From NCBI GenBank assembly GCA_002245135.1, contig NGBS01000336.1:1-41749 (forward strand): a DNA stretch of 41,749 nt. The letters run 5' to 3'. Source of the DNA: Proteromonas lacertae. Lineage: Eukaryota > Sar > Bigyra > Opalinata > Proteromonadidae. The translations under genes were made by a program, and so were the position numbers. Each line of letters begins with the position of its first letter. The stretch's first letter is position 1. Positions 11,808-23,999 of this stretch are shown one piece after another. The notes under the pieces are model-generated. The model ran no database searches. It was not told the DNA's origin and saw only the letters and a program-made list of their open reading frames with translations.

Positions 11808-14103
11808 ATGTATTATACTCCATATGATACTAATTCATCACGTATATTATTTATTTTTTATGTTAATAGATGGGAATGTTAATGACACAACTGATTTGTC
11901 CTTCACATCTTTTACTGATAATACTCCAATGAATATAAATCGAAATGCTCACTTATCATATAATCCTCCAGTAGAAGAACAATCTTTATCTCAACCATCT
12001 ACATTTAGAAGTTCGACAGAATCATCATTTTCAAGAGCAATATCCAGACCATACTCTTCAGATATTTCTGAACCTGCCAGTGGAAGTGAACAACCTCAAT
12101 ATATACAACAATCAAAACCATTTTCTTCTAATCTTGCTGCTTCATGGTCATACTCAGCAGATTCTGTTCAACAACTCAAAGTACATGGGGTAAATAACAG
12201 GCAAGTCATCTCTGGTAGTATGTCATCTCTAGATACTTTTCCTCCTCCACCTCCTATTGCTCCAGTATATCGTTTATCCTCTACTATTCCATCTGCTACT
12301 ATAACAACTGCTTCGGGAACAAGAATAGATGATAATTCTTCATCATCTTCATTTTTGTATGACAGTTCTCAGCAAGACATATATAGTATATTTACAATTA
12401 TATAATATATATTAATATATAGCAGATATACCAGATACCTCCCAAATCGATGAAAAAATGGAAGAGTATAATGATGTTTTCACTTACAGAATCTTATTAA
12501 GTAGAGATGATCCAATTGGTCCATGCTGTATATGTTATTCATCTGATTTAATACCTCCAATGTTATCAACACCGCAATTACTACAACAACAATCAGCTAC
12601 TCCTTCACCATCTCCTTCACCTTCACCACCACCCGTACAACCAACATCCAACAACAACAATAATAATAATGCATCATCGTTTAGAAAATCAATAGTTAAT
12701 AGCAATAATTCTAATAATAACAGTCCTTCTATTGTTACTAACAGTAGTATAACTTCATCCTCTGATAATAATAGCAATAATAATAATAATGATCAGTCTA
12801 TATCACCTATAACTCATGACAATAATAATAATAGTCAGTCTACTCCAAACTCTATTAATAACAACAGTATTAATAATTATTGGATTATCCTAACATGTGT
12901 TCAATATCACTGTTCTCATACTGTACATGCTATGTGTTTATTACATTCTAACTATAATGCATTACATCTTAGTCATTTACCTGCTATACAACCATATCCT
13001 AGGATTATACCCCATCAACCACCACCATCACCATTATACAATGGTAGTAATGATACTGCTTCTAAAATACAGATGTCAATGATAATAGAAAGTCCAATAT
13101 CAGCTAATAAGTTTTATGCATCTCATTTTTATTTACCTGTTTTGATCAAAGAGAATCATTTGTTGTATTGTAGTTTGAGGAATGAAGAGTTTAAAATTAG
13201 ACCAATCACTTTTCCTTTTTCTCAAATTAATTTTGCTGTTGAAATATTTAATGATATAGGTGTATTATATTATCATTGGAATTGGGTCTTACAGTTTGAT
13301 CCTCATAGTCCATTAATGTGTTATTTATTATTAGATCATGAAACAGGAAATCGTATAACTTTATATGTAAAACCAAGTACTACTCAACTACAAAGTTATG
13401 AAATATGTGAATTTCAATTAGATTTCAGTCCATATGAAACATGGTTGTATTATCCAATATTGAACAATCCAAATACTATTGGCACAACTGCTGTTGCTAC
13501 AGCTGCTACAAATATCTTACCACCTCCACCACCTCCCAATGCATCTTCTACTACTACTACAAGTAATATAAATGTAATTAACACTCAACCATCCCTAATA
13601 GGATTAACACCTCAACAACAACAACAACAACAACAACAACAACCGTCATTATTACTACCCCAATCACCACCACCACCACCACCACTTACTGCCAATATTC
13701 CACCTAATACGAATACTCCGAATGGTTATGTAAATACTTATAATGATTTGAACTATACTTCACCATATGCTTCTTTGTATTTATCTCCCAATGAATTGAG
13801 TGATGTAATGTTAGTTGATCCATTACAACCACTGAATAGTTCAACTAGCAGTTTACAATCAGTTCATTCTACAGGAAGAGATGATAATAATAGTGGTAGT
13901 CAATCAATCAAAAAGAAAAGTAATAGAAATAGAAATGGTGATAATATGAATGGTGAAATACCAACTAATTTATTAGAATTAGGATGTTCTCAAAGTGGAT
14001 CTAAAAGATTACAGGATTTAATAACTAATGGTGATAATGAAACAATTGCAAAGTTATGTAATGAAACTTTACCATATATCTTTGATTTATCTACAAGTAT
14101 ATA

Positions 14104-14145
<42 letters not shown>

Positions 14146-15044
14146 GATATGTTTGGTAATTATTTTATACAGAAATTATTCATAGCTGCAAATGATGAAT
14201 TGAAATGTAATTTATTGAATAGTTTAAAACCAAGGATGACTCAATTAGCTTGTCATAAGATGGGAACTTATCCATTTCAAAATATAATTAAGGATTTAAA
14301 GACAGATCAACATGCTGAAATCATAGCAGAAGGGTTAATGATGGATATAAACTCTGTATTGACCAATCATTTTGGAGTTCATGTTTTACAGAAATTCCAA
14401 CATCAATTCAGTCACAAAGCACAGCAATGGTTATTTGATTATATTAATGATCATATGAAAGAAGTAGCAACTAATCAACAAGGTATAGTTGTACTGAAAG
14501 GATGTATTGAAGTAGGATCAGTTGAACAAAGACAAGATACAATTGAACATATATTAATATATTGTAAAGAATTTTCCATTGATGAATATGGTAATTATGC
14601 TATACAATCGATGATTGACCATGCTGATGATAAGATTAAAGTGATTAATGAAATATATAAGAATTTGAAAGGTGAAATAGCTAATTTGTGTAAGAATAAA
14701 TTCAGTTCAAATGTGATTGAAAAGGTATATTTATATATATATATATATAATTTAATAATAGTGTTTATCTTGTGAATCTGATACTAGAAAAGCTATAATT
14801 AATGAAATATTAGCATCACCTGATTTTAATAGCATATTAGCAGATAAATATGGTAATTATGTTATTCAGTATTTAATAACTATTGTAGACTCAACACAGA
14901 AACCTGTACTAGCAAAGAAGATCAAATCTTATCTGCCTAAAATAGAAAAAGAAGGAAAAGTAGTGTATATAATAATATTTTAATTTTATAATTTTATATA
15001 GAACAACCAAGTGGAAGAATTACATATCCACTTTGGAAAAGTAA
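11808..15044 (+). CDS. Pumilio/PUF RNA-binding protein with RING-like N-terminal segment
   Basis: Five introns (28, 37, 50, 37, 37 nt) leave 1,015 codons plus stop. The N-terminal two thirds are Ser/Asn/Pro/Gln-rich, including a poly-Q run near 13614-13641. The C-terminal ~310 residues are a PUF domain with eight repeats, recognisable from GNYFIQK, GTYPFQN, GVHVLQK, GIVVLKG, GNYAIQS, SSNVIEK and GNYVIQY. Repeats 6, 7 and 8 carry N-Y-Q, S-N-E and N-Y-Q, the known code for 5'-UGU; repeats 2 and 1 (NYQ, SKQ) fit U and A. PUF proteins repress or localise mRNAs through 3'UTR sites. Unusually, residues ~218-221 (CCIC) and ~347-355 (CSHTVHAMC) look like halves of a RING split by a ~120-residue low-complexity insertion; the last Cys pair is not evident. 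Confidence 0.92.
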
Positions 15045-15216
15045 ACTTATATCTTTCAAAATAGCAGTTCTTTTATTGTTGTTGTTTCTCTTATAACTTT
15101 TTTTTATATAAATGCTATGTATTATTCATTGACGTTAATATACACATGTTTATAACTAAAATTAATAATTAATAATTAATAATAATAACATTACAACACA
15201 AAAACAGAAAAATAAG

Positions 15217-16044
15217 TTAGAATATGATATCATCATCATTTGATTGATCATATCCATCTAATACACTCTTCACATTAGCTTGGTTTGAACTATCATTCTG
15301 TTTATTCTTTTCGTATTGTTCTACATTGTTCTCAGCACGTTTAATAGCAGCTTCTCTTTCAATATTCTCATTCCTGTGTTTTACCTGTAATACCTTCTTT
15401 AACCTAAATGTATCTTCTCTTTCTAGTTCATCTAACTCTGTATCTATAAATCTAATTGTTTCCTCCACACCTGGAATAACTACATTATCTAAAGCATTTA
15501 CACGACGATTTGTGATTCTAATAGCTTCATCTAAAGCAAGAAATGATGTTTGCAAAGAAGCTAGTTTAATCAATGATTTTAAGATGAATTGCCATTTTTC
15601 ACGGCTATTTTCTATCTGTTTTCCACCTTTACCTAATGTAATTGATGTTCTTTTATTCTCATCCTTACTTTTCTGTTTAAATATTGGTAAATGTACACCA
15701 GCAACGTTATCAGTAGTCATTTCAACAACTGTTTTAGCTGTATCAACACTATCTGCAACTTTACGCTTATAATCACCAGCAGCCCAACTTGCCTCAGTTA
15801 ATGAGAAATAACCTTCAGCCATTTCTGTTCCAATTTGATTTTTGATCTAAAGTATAACATAAATAGAATACTGTCATAATATCCGATAACATTGATCTGA
15901 ATCTACTTGTTAAAGCATCAGATTTCTTTTTAAGCAAATCATATCCCTGTTTTGCAGCTACTCTCTTTGTCTTAAATAAATTGAGGGTCCTATTTATATG
16001 AATATAACGAAATACATAGTGGATGGGAAGACTTGTTGCGACAT
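15217..16044 (-). CDS. VMA8: V-type proton ATPase subunit D
   Basis: Two introns (26 and 25 nt) leave 258 codons plus stop, the usual size. It begins MSQQVFPSTMTLNLFKTKRV and continues LLKKKSDALTSRFRSMLSDI, the typical N-terminal coiled-coil of subunit D; later RRVNALDNVVIPGVEETIRFI is the family's strongest signature. Subunit D forms part of the central rotor of V1 and couples ATP hydrolysis to proton pumping in acidic organelles. The C-terminus is acidic (SNDDDIIF). It is 64 bp head to head with the ankyrin-like gene at 16109. Confidence 0.96.
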
Positions 16045-16108
16045 ATTGAGAAATCTGATTAAAAAGAACTGAATTATTATTCAAGCCAAGTTTATTTGAA
16101 TTATTAAA
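16045..16108. promoter_or_regulatory. 64-bp divergent promoter, V-ATPase D / ankyrin-like
   Basis: Start codons are separated by 64 bp; both promoters must be here. Composition is AT-rich and no motif is recognised. Confidence 0.4.
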
Positions 16109-17060
16109 ATGGATGAAAATCAACCAAGATCAATAGAATTGAACTCATTATTTGCAGATTCTGAAAATATATCCACTAATGCAAATAGAAGAGTAGAAGC
16201 TAAACCTGCAGGCAATAACAAATTCTACATTGAAGATTTGGATGTATTATTGCTCTTTTAACGTTTTCTTACAATAGAAAGAAATGAGAATGGTGAAAAT
16301 GATGAGACAGAATAAGCCAGAATATATGAAAATATTTATGGATCAAGGAAATGAACTTGTGTCATATGCAGAAAAAGGCGATCTACCTAATATAGTTACT
16401 ATTGTTGAGACTGCTTCAAAAGAAGAATTATTGAGTTATCATATTGTAAAAATGGTTGTTGTTGCTTCAGTAAATTTTCATTTTGATGTAGTATATTTTA
16501 TTCACTTTATTTTATGTTTATAGTTGAAATATATGTTTTTAAATGGCTTAAACATAACATTTGTAGCATTTAGAGACTTGCCCATCACAATGATCGAGTA
16601 TTATAAAGGAGAAAAAGAAGATGAATTATTCAATCTAATCACATTATATATCACAATGGGTATGGATGTCAACACATGTCATCCAGATACATATGAAACG
16701 ACTTTGTTTCCAGCAATAAGATACCAATATCCAAAAATCGTAGAATTATTAGTGAATAAAGGAACAGATGTAAATGCAGTTGTAAAAGATGATTTAATGC
16801 CTTTGATTTTAGCTAAACAAATTAATGAAACACATCATACTGATACTTCACAGCATATTGTTGATTTTCTAGTATCAAAAGGAGCTAAAATGAGCTGGAG
16901 AAGGGAAGGAGAAAGAAATGATGTTAGTAAACCTAAATATGCAACTTTTAAAAGCACTGGAAGTGGTATGATGTCTTCCATTGTTGTTGGATCGATTGAT
17001 ACTATTGATGAAGATGAAGATGAAGATGAAGAGGAGGAGGAGGAAGAAAGTGAATCATGA
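16109..17060 (+). CDS. Small ankyrin-repeat-like protein with acidic tail
   Basis: Two introns (34 and 33 nt) leave 294 codons plus stop. After a polar N-terminus (MDENQPRSIELNSLFADSEN) there are ankyrin-like helices: ELVSYAEKGDLPNIVTIVET, then ITMGMDVNTCHPDTYETTLF followed by AIRYQYPKIVELLVNKGTDV, and a last unit ending HIVDFLVSKGAKMSWRREG. The pattern of a helix pair followed by G.DVN is that of ankyrin repeats, which bind proteins. The tail is almost purely Asp/Glu and ends EEEESES. No catalytic domain is seen and the partner is unknown. Confidence 0.75.
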
Positions 17061-17215
17061 GATTGAATTATACAATTTTTTTAATAATAATTTAATGTTA
17101 ACTTGATACTAATATATATATATTGTGTTTTTATTGGAATGTTGCTGTTATTCATTGCAAAAATGCAAAAATTACAACACGAAATAATTCAAAATTTAAC
17201 GTATATTTTGAATGA

Positions 17216-18769
17216 ATGATAGCTGAACACCAGATAGACAATGACGAAAGTAATGAGATAGGAATTGATCTAGGTACCACATACTCATGTGTAGGATTCA
17301 GAAGAAACGATGCTATCGAGATTTTGGCTGATGTAAGCACAGGAAATAGAACAGTTCCATCTATAGTTCAATATAAAGAGAAAAATATTTCTGTTGTTGT
17401 AGGAGAAGCAGCTAGGACTGAGATGAAGAACCACTACAAGAATACTGTTTTTGACTCAAAAAGATTTATAGGCCGTCATATGTATGATGCTACTTTCATA
17501 CAAGATATGCAACATTGGCCTTTTAAAGTTGTTTCAGATGATAAAGACATTCCTTGTGTTGAATTAGAGCACAACTCAGAAACAGTAAAGTTATATGCTG
17601 TAGATGTATCTTCTGCAATATTAGATCATTTAAAGAAAAGTATAACAGCATATTCAGGTAAAAAGGTAACAGGAGCAATAATTACAGTACCAGCCTACTT
17701 CAATAATCGTCAGCGTAAAGATACCATTCAAGCAGCATTAAATGCAGGTTTAAAAGTAAGAAGAATTATCAATGAGCCAACAGCAGCTGCTATAGGTTAT
17801 GCTTATGAAAATATTGATAGAAAACCTGACTGTAATATAATGGTCTATGATTTTGGAGGTGGTACTTTTGATGTATCCATTATCTCAATAGTTAATAATG
17901 TTATAACAGTAAAAGCAACAGGAGGAGATAGTCATTTAGGAGGTGAAGATTTTGATAATGCAATGGTAGAATATTACTCCAAAGAATTATTAGATAAATA
18001 TAATGTAGATTTAAAAGCAACAGATACCAAGACACAAAAGAGACTGATTAGATTACGTCAAGCTTGTGAAAAGACAAAGTGTATGTTAACAAACTCAGAT
18101 GAAGCTTTAGTGAATTGTGATTTTTTTGATGATTATCCTGATGTTAGTTCAACATTTACTAGAACATTATTTTACGAATTAAATCGTGAGTTATTCCAAA
18201 GATCTATTGATATAGCAAAGACGGTGTTAAGTGAATCTCATTTAGATATTAACACTATTGACGAGATTGTATTAGTTGGTGGAAGTAGTAGAATTCCAAT
18301 CATTCCTCAGATGTTACAAGAAGCATTTAAAGGTGCAAAAATATCAAGAGAAACTAATCCTGATGAAATTGTAGCTAAAGGTGCAGCTATTTTAGCTAAT
18401 AAAGAAAGATTGAATAAAATGTTTGAAGTATGTGATGTCATACCAAGATCTTTATCTACTGATATTACTGGAGGTAGAGTAACTAAGATGTTGGTTAAGA
18501 ATTCAATCATTCCTTGTACTACTACTAAATTGTTTCAAACTGCTAAAGATTTTCAAGAAACCATTGATATTAAGGTGTTTGAAGGTGAAAGTGACTTGGC
18601 TAGTGAAAATTTGTTGTTAGATGGATTTAAAGTACAGATTGAAAAGAAGAGAAAAGGTGAAATTACTATTGAAGTTACTTTTAGTATTGATGAGAATGGT
18701 GTTTTACAAGTAGCTGCTAAAGATCGTAATTCAGACAAATTGTTGGATGTAAGAGTAGTTGGATTGTAA
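17216..18769 (+). CDS. Lidless cytosolic-type Hsp70, intronless
   Basis: A single 517-codon frame. The ATPase domain is canonical: IGIDLGTTYSCVGF, then TVPAYFNNRQRKDT, then NEPTAAAIGYAYE, then VYDFGGGTFDVSI, and IVLVGGSSRIPIIP. The beta substrate domain follows and ends with GVLQVAAKDRNSDKLLDVRV, after which the protein stops. Standard Hsp70s run another ~100-130 residues with a helical lid and a C-terminal EEVD in cytosolic forms; both are absent, and the bases after the stop do not continue the family. It is one of the few genes here with no intron, common for stress-induced Hsp70s. Without a lid, peptide exchange should be fast (inference). The alternative is a recent loss of the 3' end. 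Confidence 0.93.
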   Translation: MIAEHQIDNDESNEIGIDLGTTYSCVGFRRNDAIEILADVSTGNRTVPSIVQYKEKNISVVVGEAARTEMKNHYKNTVFDSKRFIGRHMYDATFIQDMQHWPFKVVSDDKDIPCVELEHNSETVKLYAVDVSSAILDHLKKSITAYSGKKVTGAIITVPAYFNNRQRKDTIQAALNAGLKVRRIINEPTAAAIGYAYENIDRKPDCNIMVYDFGGGTFDVSIISIVNNVITVKATGGDSHLGGEDFDNAMVEYYSKELLDKYNVDLKATDTKTQKRLIRLRQACEKTKCMLTNSDEALVNCDFFDDYPDVSSTFTRTLFYELNRELFQRSIDIAKTVLSESHLDINTIDEIVLVGGSSRIPIIPQMLQEAFKGAKISRETNPDEIVAKGAAILANKERLNKMFEVCDVIPRSLSTDITGGRVTKMLVKNSIIPCTTTKLFQTAKDFQETIDIKVFEGESDLASENLLLDGFKVQIEKKRKGEITIEVTFSIDENGVLQVAAKDRNSDKLLDVRVVGL

Positions 18770-18913
18770 ACCAATATTTTTTTTTATTTTTAAAACACTT
18801 TTTTTCTTATTTTTGATTATTTTATTGTGTGTAAAGATGAAAATAAAGAAAAAGAAAAATATTAAAACGACTAATTTTTTAGAACGTTTTTTGTTTTTTA
18901 TTTTTTATTCAAA

Positions 18914-21257
18914 ATGTCGGCTTCAAATACAATGAGAACAAGTTCTATAAGAATGAAGAGTTCTATATTAAGACCACCGTATTAGTTTCAAAACACAAAT
19001 CTCTTTAGACCGAATGATTTTGAAGGATGGACTCATCAAGCTGTGTATTTTGTTCATTTGTTTAAAATTATAGTGAATTGGAAAGAGAAACTAGAGAAAA
19101 ACTTCATGCATTGCTTACTCCAGATATATCAACCAAACCATTCCAAGAAGTGTTAAAAATGAGAGTAAATATATGTATGGACTTTTTCTGTAAATTATGT
19201 TCATTGCAATCACCAATACAAGGAGTAAATAATATTGATTTTATATAAATAGGGATTAGGAATAATATTGGATTGTTGTAGAGAAGCTATATTTAGTAAA
19301 ACAACAGAACAAGTATAATTATTATTATTTATAGTAATATATAATAGATTCCTTATTTTATTGTTGCTGAAGGAATGACAGATGAAGAACTAGATAAATT
19401 AAGTCAAATAAAAGTATTAGAAAATCAAGTAATAGAATTGAGAGGAAAAGTACAAGAAATAAGTACAGAATTACAAACTGTACAAAGAAGAAATGAAGAA
19501 TTGGAGAAATTAAATGAAGAATTAATTGAAAAGTATAAATTACTTATTAATTATCATATTTTTAGAGCTGAGAAAGCTGATGTATCAAAAACAGCTGTTG
19601 AAATAGAATTGCAGACAACAAAAAAGAATTTAATGGCAAGTGTAATGTCACTACAAAGAGAAAATTATAACATTAATTCAAAGTATAGTTTTTATTACTT
19701 AACCATCAAATAGTTTTAAATACTTACAGAGAAATAATCAAAATTTAAGCGCTTATAAAACAAGACATGAAGGATTGAAGACTACTTTTCAATATATAGA
19801 CCAATATCCAGATACAATAGCAGATATTGAAAAATTAGAGAAGTTTAGAAGACAACATCCTGAAATACAAAGTAGATTGAATTCAATCCATGATTTACCA
19901 TTATCACAATTAGATAATACAGTGTTGAATGAATTAAAAGAAGCAGAACGTTTGCATACTGAAATGGTAATTGTAAGGAATGAATGTATTACTGAGTATG
20001 AAAAATCAGTGAATGGAGTGCCAGAAGAAACTGGTAAAATATTGAGAGAAAGATTTTCAAAGAATATGGAAGAGTTTGCAGATGTATTTCTTTATTATTA
20101 TTATTAAATAGTCTATAAATGAAATGGAGTTACATATTCATCAATTAAGAACAGGTCAATTATCAGAATCATTTGTAGATAGAGAAAAATATCAAAAATT
20201 AGAAGAACAAATAGATGAAGAGGATAATGATGGTGAAGAGAATATCACAAATGATAATGATGACGAAGAAGATAGTGAACATAAATACAGTATGATAGGA
20301 AGAGGAATGGCAATTACACCATTATGGGCTTCATTTGTACATAGAAATCAGAGTATTTTGTTATTATTATTATTATTATTATTCTGCGAATAGCATTTAG
20401 AAGACATAGATTTGAAGTACCATTTGAACAATTAAAAGCAATTATTTTAGATATTTTTAATAGTAAAATATTGAAAGAGGATTTGGAGAATGAAAGAGTA
20501 AAAGAAATTGAACCGCAAGATCGTATATTATAATAATTGTTTATTTATAATGATAGATTTGAAAACATTAGAAGAACTAAGTGAATATTTTCTTGATTTT
20601 ATGGAAGTAAAATTTGGAATGCATGAAATAGCAATGAATATGGCATTTAGTATACTGAAAGAAGTTGATAAGAATAAAGAAATAAACAATTTCATTAGAA
20701 TCTATGAACAATGTTCAACTGGAAAGAAGGATGAATGTGCTTGGAGATATTATATTTTATGTAGAAATGCATTGAGTAGATCGTTATGTAATATAGAAGA
20801 TGAACCATCTTTGAAAAGAGCAAGTGTCATTTTATATCCAACACTTTCAAATGAAATAAAACAGAAATGGATTGATAAAGTATTAGAAAAAACAAATCAC
20901 AAGTTAACAACAGAATTAGTATTAGAAATCGTAGCTGGTGGTGTATAATTAATATTTATTTAATCTATTCATTTATAGATATTGAATTTTGAAGATCCAA
21001 ATGTAGAAATGGTTTATCAAAAGCTATTAAGTGATGATAAAGAAAAGCATTCAAGTAAAAGAACTTTAACGCCAATTGAGACTATTGGAGTTTTGAAAGC
21101 ATATGGGAAAGAAGTGAATTTTAAGATAATTGAAAGATATTATCAATTTAGATGTTTTACAGAGAGTAAAAGAAGAAAGAAACCAATTGATGAAATGGAT
21201 TTAAAAAGTTTAGCTTATTTAATCACCTATTTCTATTGTAACTTTACTAATCTATAA
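18914..21257 (+). CDS. Large coiled-coil protein, unrecognised
   Basis: Ten introns (28-41 nt) leave exactly 672 codons plus stop. A basic N-terminus (MSASNTMRTSSIRMKSSILR) is followed by a helical domain with two Cys clusters (NICMDFFCKLC and ILDCCREAIF), then a long coiled coil (around 19430-19680), another helical region, a short acidic segment with DNDDEEDSEH, and a helical C-terminal domain. One intron begins GTAAAT rather than GTAT. The order of a small helical domain followed by coiled coil recalls cytoskeletal or ciliary proteins, but I do not recognise the family with confidence. It ends 62 bp from the end of MGAT1, convergent. Confidence 0.8.
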
Positions 21258-21319
21258 CTTTTTTTGTTTTTATTTTTTTTTTAAATTTCTTTTATAATAT
21301 AAATAAATAAATTAATCAT

Positions 21320-21955
21320 TCACTTAGCTGGACAAATAAATAACAGTTTTCCATTATATTTAATATGAACAACACCTTTATAGGAACTTCTTGGAATATC
21401 AAACTTTATATCGTCCATAATACCAATTGACCTTCCTATTCTATGATAATCTTTAAAATCAGTATAATATGTTTTATAAACCTTATTATATTCACCTTCT
21501 CCTCTCAAATTGCCAATATTAATTTGTTGAGCACTGCTTATTACACTATCAATGACAGAATCAAAACTTTCTTTGATTAAAGGATGATAATCTACTTTAG
21601 ACCACATCACTGAAACATCATTCAATTTGATTGGTTCTAAATATTTATTAAAGAATTGTCCAACACTTGTTCCTTCTCTACCAAATGTATAAGATCTTGG
21701 TACTTCAGGATATATGCAACTTCTACCTTTTCTAATTTCAGGACTTCTATACCAATCATCCCAATATGCTAATGGCCAATCATTCTTTACTTCTTCATAT
21801 ACATCTTTGGTAGTTAACCAACCTAATCCTGGAAAAAAATCAGTTCGATATAATACTTCTATAATAATAAAGATATATATATATAATATTCATACTATTA
21901 TTATTTACAAATGCTTTTTGACCAATATCATTCCATGCACTTAAACACATTATTC

Positions 21956-21986
<31 letters not shown>

Positions 21987-22677
21987 TATCATCATACGTT
22001 TTATCTTCTGATAATATTGGAGATAAACCCATAAAATATTCCAAAAAATCACTTGAAAATTCCATATCATCTTCAATAAGAATGATTTGATCATAATTGT
22101 TTTCATCAAATATCTGTTGGAAAATCCATTTGTAATGTTGAGATAAGTTTACATATCCATTTTTACCTTTATATTGTTCATGCTTTAAATGATTTACTTT
22201 CACTATATCTTTCATTTCATCTATAAAACTGTTTATTACAGCTGTTACACTTTCAACATCAGCATCTTGACTTACAAAGAAATCAGGTTTTACTGAAGGA
22301 TAAGAAGATTCATATAGGCTTTTAACTGACTTAAATGTTCTAGATAAGTACTGTGGTCTATTATAACAAACTAACACCATAGCTGTTTTTAAATTTGTGT
22401 AATGACTTTCAGCACTCTCTTCGAAACCATTAATAAACCAATTTGTATTCAAAATTACAGAAGTTGTTGGTGGTAATAAATTCTTCTTTTGTATTTGGTC
22501 ATTGTTGTTATTATTCGAATCTTGATGGTATGATCCACGAAATCTATTGATTGTAGGCTGTAGTTTATCTTCATCATTATTAGGGAGTTTTAGCATTATT
22601 GTAAATATCGTAATCATAGATACTATTGATACAGTAATTAATAAACATGCTAAACAAAGCCAAAACTTAATTCTCAT
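21320..22677 (-). CDS. MGAT1: Alpha-1,3-mannosyl-glycoprotein 2-beta-N-acetylglucosaminyltransferase (GnT-I, GT13)
   Basis: Two introns (43 and 37 nt, one a long AT repeat) leave 425 codons plus stop, close to animal and plant GnT-I. It is a type II Golgi membrane protein: a short cytosolic end, an anchor at residues ~6-30, an Asn-rich stem, then the catalytic domain. AMVLVCYNRPQYLSRTFKS opens the nucleotide-sugar fold; IEDDMEF (~201-207) holds the EDD metal/UDP-GlcNAc motif; CLSAWNDIG, YRTDFFPGLGW, WDDWYRSPE and PRSYTFGREG are all family blocks. The enzyme adds the first GlcNAc that starts hybrid and complex N-glycans. Presence implies an N-glycan pathway beyond high-mannose. Confidence 0.96.
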
Positions 22678-22771
22678 AAAGAAAAAAGCAAATTAAAAAA
22701 TGAACTTGATTTGATTTAATCTCATTTCATATAAAGTTTGATTTCTGTTTGACTGTTTCTTTTCTTTTTTA
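22678..22771. promoter_or_regulatory. Divergent intergenic region, MGAT1 / unknown gene
   Basis: 94 bp between start codons; T-rich on the side of the plus-strand gene. It must hold both promoters; no motif recognised. Confidence 0.35.
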
Positions 22772-23855
22772 ATGTCAAAAACAGAAAATCCTCCAAAGCC
22801 ACAACCTTTACCACCATTTAGTGAGCATATGGCATTAGATTTTTCATATTATGGTGAAGAAATTAAATTTGGTCCAAATGCTCGTTTTTCACCGATGGAT
22901 CATGGTAATATTTATCCAATAAGAAATACTAAAGAGTCTTTAAATTGTTCTAAAAGATGTTTTACACCAACTCGACCTAAGACTGCACAAAATCTCAGAC
23001 ATTCATGTATTTCTAGAAATAGAAATATAAAAAGTACTGAACCTCCATTATCAAGATCCCCATCATCTCCAAAATCTCCTAAACACAATCTATTTGAACC
23101 ACCTGAATATCCTAAACTAAAAGAGATATACAATGTATTTATTGTTAATTACAATTCAATAGAAAGCTAAACAAGTAAATCCTGATGCTGTAATACTAGT
23201 ATAAATGATAGTTATTATTATGTGTAAATTATATATAGAGAAAAACAAAAATATATGAAATTGATTATGAAATATTATACACATTTATTAACTATATTGA
23301 AGGTAAAATCACTTTAAAGATCAATGCAAAGACAATCAAAGGTAATCACATCTATGAATTGTTAGTCAATCAAGCTGTATAGATCTATATTTAATACATT
23401 ATATAGACTTTAGAATCCTTGGAAGTGTTGAATAAAACATCATCAAAACCAATATCAAATGAAAATGAAAGTGAAAAAGAATTATCTCATCAAGAAATGA
23501 TAGAAATATGTAATAAAATAGAACCAAAACTAGGATTTGATCAAACACAATATGGGGTATTAGTATTGGTTATTAAATCAAAGAATAAAAAATCGACAAT
23601 AAAGTAAGTTTATATAAAACAGGAGCAGCTCAAAGTATGAGGATAGAAGAAAGTTTTGAATCAAATAAATCGAATCATAAATATGAGAATTTAATCAATA
23701 TACAACCTTCAGTTCCAAAACCTCTTGATTTTAGAATTAGTCCAAGAAAAAAAGAATTAGATTATTTAAAGAAGAAATGTCAAAAACAGAAGAAATTATT
23801 GTCTCCTAGAGGGAGAGATAAGGAGTCACCGTATTTTAGAAAGAAAAGATCGTGA
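22772..23855 (+). CDS. Unknown Pro/Ser-rich basic protein
   Basis: Three introns (28, 40 and 30 nt) and one apparent missing A in the run near 23587-23592 give about 328 codons. The N-terminus is rich in Pro, Ser and Arg (SPSSPKSPKHNLFEPPEYPK), the middle is more folded (KIYEIDYEILYTFINYIEGK), and the end is basic and disordered (DFRISPRKKELDYLKKKCQ). Without allowing for the lost base, the last ~85 codons would have no connection: no GT...AG intron of the needed length exists. No domain is recognised. Composition suggests a cytoskeleton- or nucleic-acid-associated protein, but that is weak. Confidence 0.65.
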
Positions 23856-23999
23856 TTGTGGAAATCTATTATTGAAATGTTCTTTTATCAGTTAGAATTA
23901 TTTTAATTAATCATTTAACAGTGTTTTTTTAATTTTTAAATATTTTTTTAATGAGATATAATGAAATGTAAAACATAATTTCAGTTATTAATCTAATTA

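Noticed and set aside
14097-14146. Poly-isoleucine tail at the end of the PUF reading frame
   Set aside because: The ATT repeat lies inside a 50-nt intron; removing it joins the frame directly to the next PUF repeat (MFGNYFIQK).
15326-15772. 148-codon plus-strand open frame opposite V-ATPase subunit D
   Set aside because: Shadow of the well-supported minus-strand gene; composition is typical of an antisense reading.
17140-17215. Heat-shock element upstream of the lidless Hsp70
   Set aside because: GAA and TTC pairs occur but not with the required 2-bp spacing in three or more units, so they cannot be told from AT-rich background.
21955-21997. AT microsatellite as an independent repeat element
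   Set aside because: It is an intron of MGAT1; many introns here are AT or ATT repeats, so it needs no separate explanation.
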